From NCBI RefSeq assembly GCF_964028195.1, contig NZ_OZ034750.1, positions 558,001-622,000 on the forward strand: a stretch of DNA of 64,000 nucleotides, in the 5' to 3' direction. The notes under the pieces are model-generated. The model was given only the letters and a program-made list of their open reading frames with translations. It was not told the DNA's origin and ran no database searches. The DNA is from Wolbachia endosymbiont (group A) of Pogonocherus hispidulus (GTDB lineage: Bacteria; Pseudomonadota; Alphaproteobacteria; Rickettsiales; Anaplasmataceae). The position numbers and the translations under genes were made by a program. This document shows positions 63,242 through 64,000 of the stretch, piece after piece (position 1 is the first letter of the stretch; each line of letters starts with the position of its first letter).

Positions 63242-64000
63242 ATGCTAAAAGAAGTAAGGTGTGCGATATATACAAGAAAATCAAATGAGGATGGGCTAGA
63301 ACAAAAGTTTAACAGTCTTGATGCACAGCGAGTAGCATGTGAGAAGTACATAAAGAGCAGAGAAGGATGGGTAGCATTGGTAAAAAGGTACGATGATGGC
63401 GGATATTCAGGAAAAAATTTAGAAAGACCAGCGATAAAGGAATTGTTTAAAGATGTAAAAGCAGGAGAAGTGGACTGTGTAGTAGTATATACTCTGGATA
63501 GGCTATCAAGGGAAACAAAAGATAGTATAGAAGTAACATCATTTTTTAGAAGGCACCGAGTAAATTTTGTAGCAGTAACACAGATATTTGACAATAATAC
63601 GCCAATGGGAAAATTTGTACAAACGGTGTTATCAGGAGCAGCACAACTAGAAAGAGAGATGATAGTAGAGAGAGTAAAAAATAAAATAGCAACATCAAAA
63701 GAGCAAGGTTTATGGATGGGTGGAACTTTGCCATTTGGGTATGATGTAAAAGATAAAGAATTAATAATAAATGAAAAAGAAGCAAAAGTAGTAAAGTACA
63801 TATTTGCAAGGTATATGGAGCTAAAATCAATGGCAGAATTGGCAAGAGAGTTAAATAGTCAAGGTTACCGTACGAAAGGAAAATCAGATATCTTTAAAAA
63901 GGCAACGGTGAGAAGAATAATAACAAATCCAATATATATGGGAAAGATAAGACATTATGACAAACGGTATGAGGGAAAGCATGAAGCAATAATAGAAGAG
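63242..64000 (+). CDS. Large serine recombinase (WO-type), 3' partial
   Basis: The frame is open for 253 codons to the right edge of the window. Catalytic Ser14 in YTRKS and the resolvase motifs (YSGKNLERPAIKEL, TLDRLSRETKDS) are intact, as is the start of the recombinase domain (TVRRIITNPIYMGKI). It is very similar to the 24812 recombinase, with scattered changes. Confidence 0.93.
   Translation, partial: MLKEVRCAIYTRKSNEDGLEQKFNSLDAQRVACEKYIKSREGWVALVKRYDDGGYSGKNLERPAIKELFKDVKAGEVDCVVVYTLDRLSRETKDSIEVTSFFRRHRVNFVAVTQIFDNNTPMGKFVQTVLSGAAQLEREMIVERVKNKIATSKEQGLWMGGTLPFGYDVKDKELIINEKEAKVVKYIFARYMELKSMAELARELNSQGYRTKGKSDIFKKATVRRIITNPIYMGKIRHYDKRYEGKHEAIIEE

Overview
The window looks like Wolbachia (Rickettsiales, Anaplasmataceae). 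It is AT-rich and starts with the block adk-rpsM-rpsK-rpoA-rplQ-yraN-atpH-atpA-greA-ribB. After that come genes typical of Wolbachia and its prophage WO: many ankyrin (ANK) proteins, WO large serine recombinases with DUF2924 partners, radC/mutL/double-HTH regulators, IS110, group II introns, and a cytoplasmic-incompatibility (cif) gene pair. As I recall, this housekeeping block also lies next to prophage WO-B in the reference strain wMel.

Layout. (1) 1-10.9 kb: conserved chromosome, well packed, mostly on the + strand (ribosomal proteins, RNA polymerase alpha, ATP synthase delta/alpha, GreA, RibB, an M48 protease), then VirB2-like pilin, FabG and an HlyD-type membrane fusion protein. (2) 10.9-19.3 kb: eroded accessory DNA. 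It holds a HaeIII-like endonuclease remnant cut by a 300-bp IS5-type mini-element, two tandem DUF1016 nucleases, a ParA remnant, an Rpn nuclease with a lost catalytic motif, a relB/relE pair whose toxin is broken by a group II intron, and a second group II intron sitting in the YADD motif of the first intron's reverse transcriptase. (3) 19.3-24.4 kb: three ANK or ANK-associated genes. (4) 24.8-28.4 kb: a minus-strand WO module (recombinase, DUF2924 protein, two ANK proteins, an unknown gene). A diverged copy lies inverted at 60.1-64.0 kb, and each copy ends at an apparently identical IS110 element. (5) 28.5-58.7 kb, between the inverted IS110 copies: a truncated serine recombinase, truncated RadC, a two-domain XRE regulator, MutL, RNase HI, an Rpn nuclease, the cif operon, and three effector-like genes.

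The main item is the two-gene operon at 37.2-51.8 kb. cifA encodes about 410 aa. cifB encodes a giant 4423-aa protein. From N to C terminus, CifB shows two PD-(D/E)XK nuclease motifs, an intact Ulp1-type cysteine protease triad, an RKRR furin-like site, a hydrophobic region resembling the TcdA/TcdB pore-forming domain, beta-rich RTX-like sequence, three ~60-residue repeats suggestive of a beta-trefoil, about 36 ankyrin repeats and a latrotoxin-like C-terminus. This fits the 'type V' Cif class of sperm-modifying toxin plus rescue factor. Nearby genes (a second Ulp1 protease, a protein with PARP-like motifs, ANK proteins) make the region a host-interaction island. Mobile elements have rearranged it heavily.
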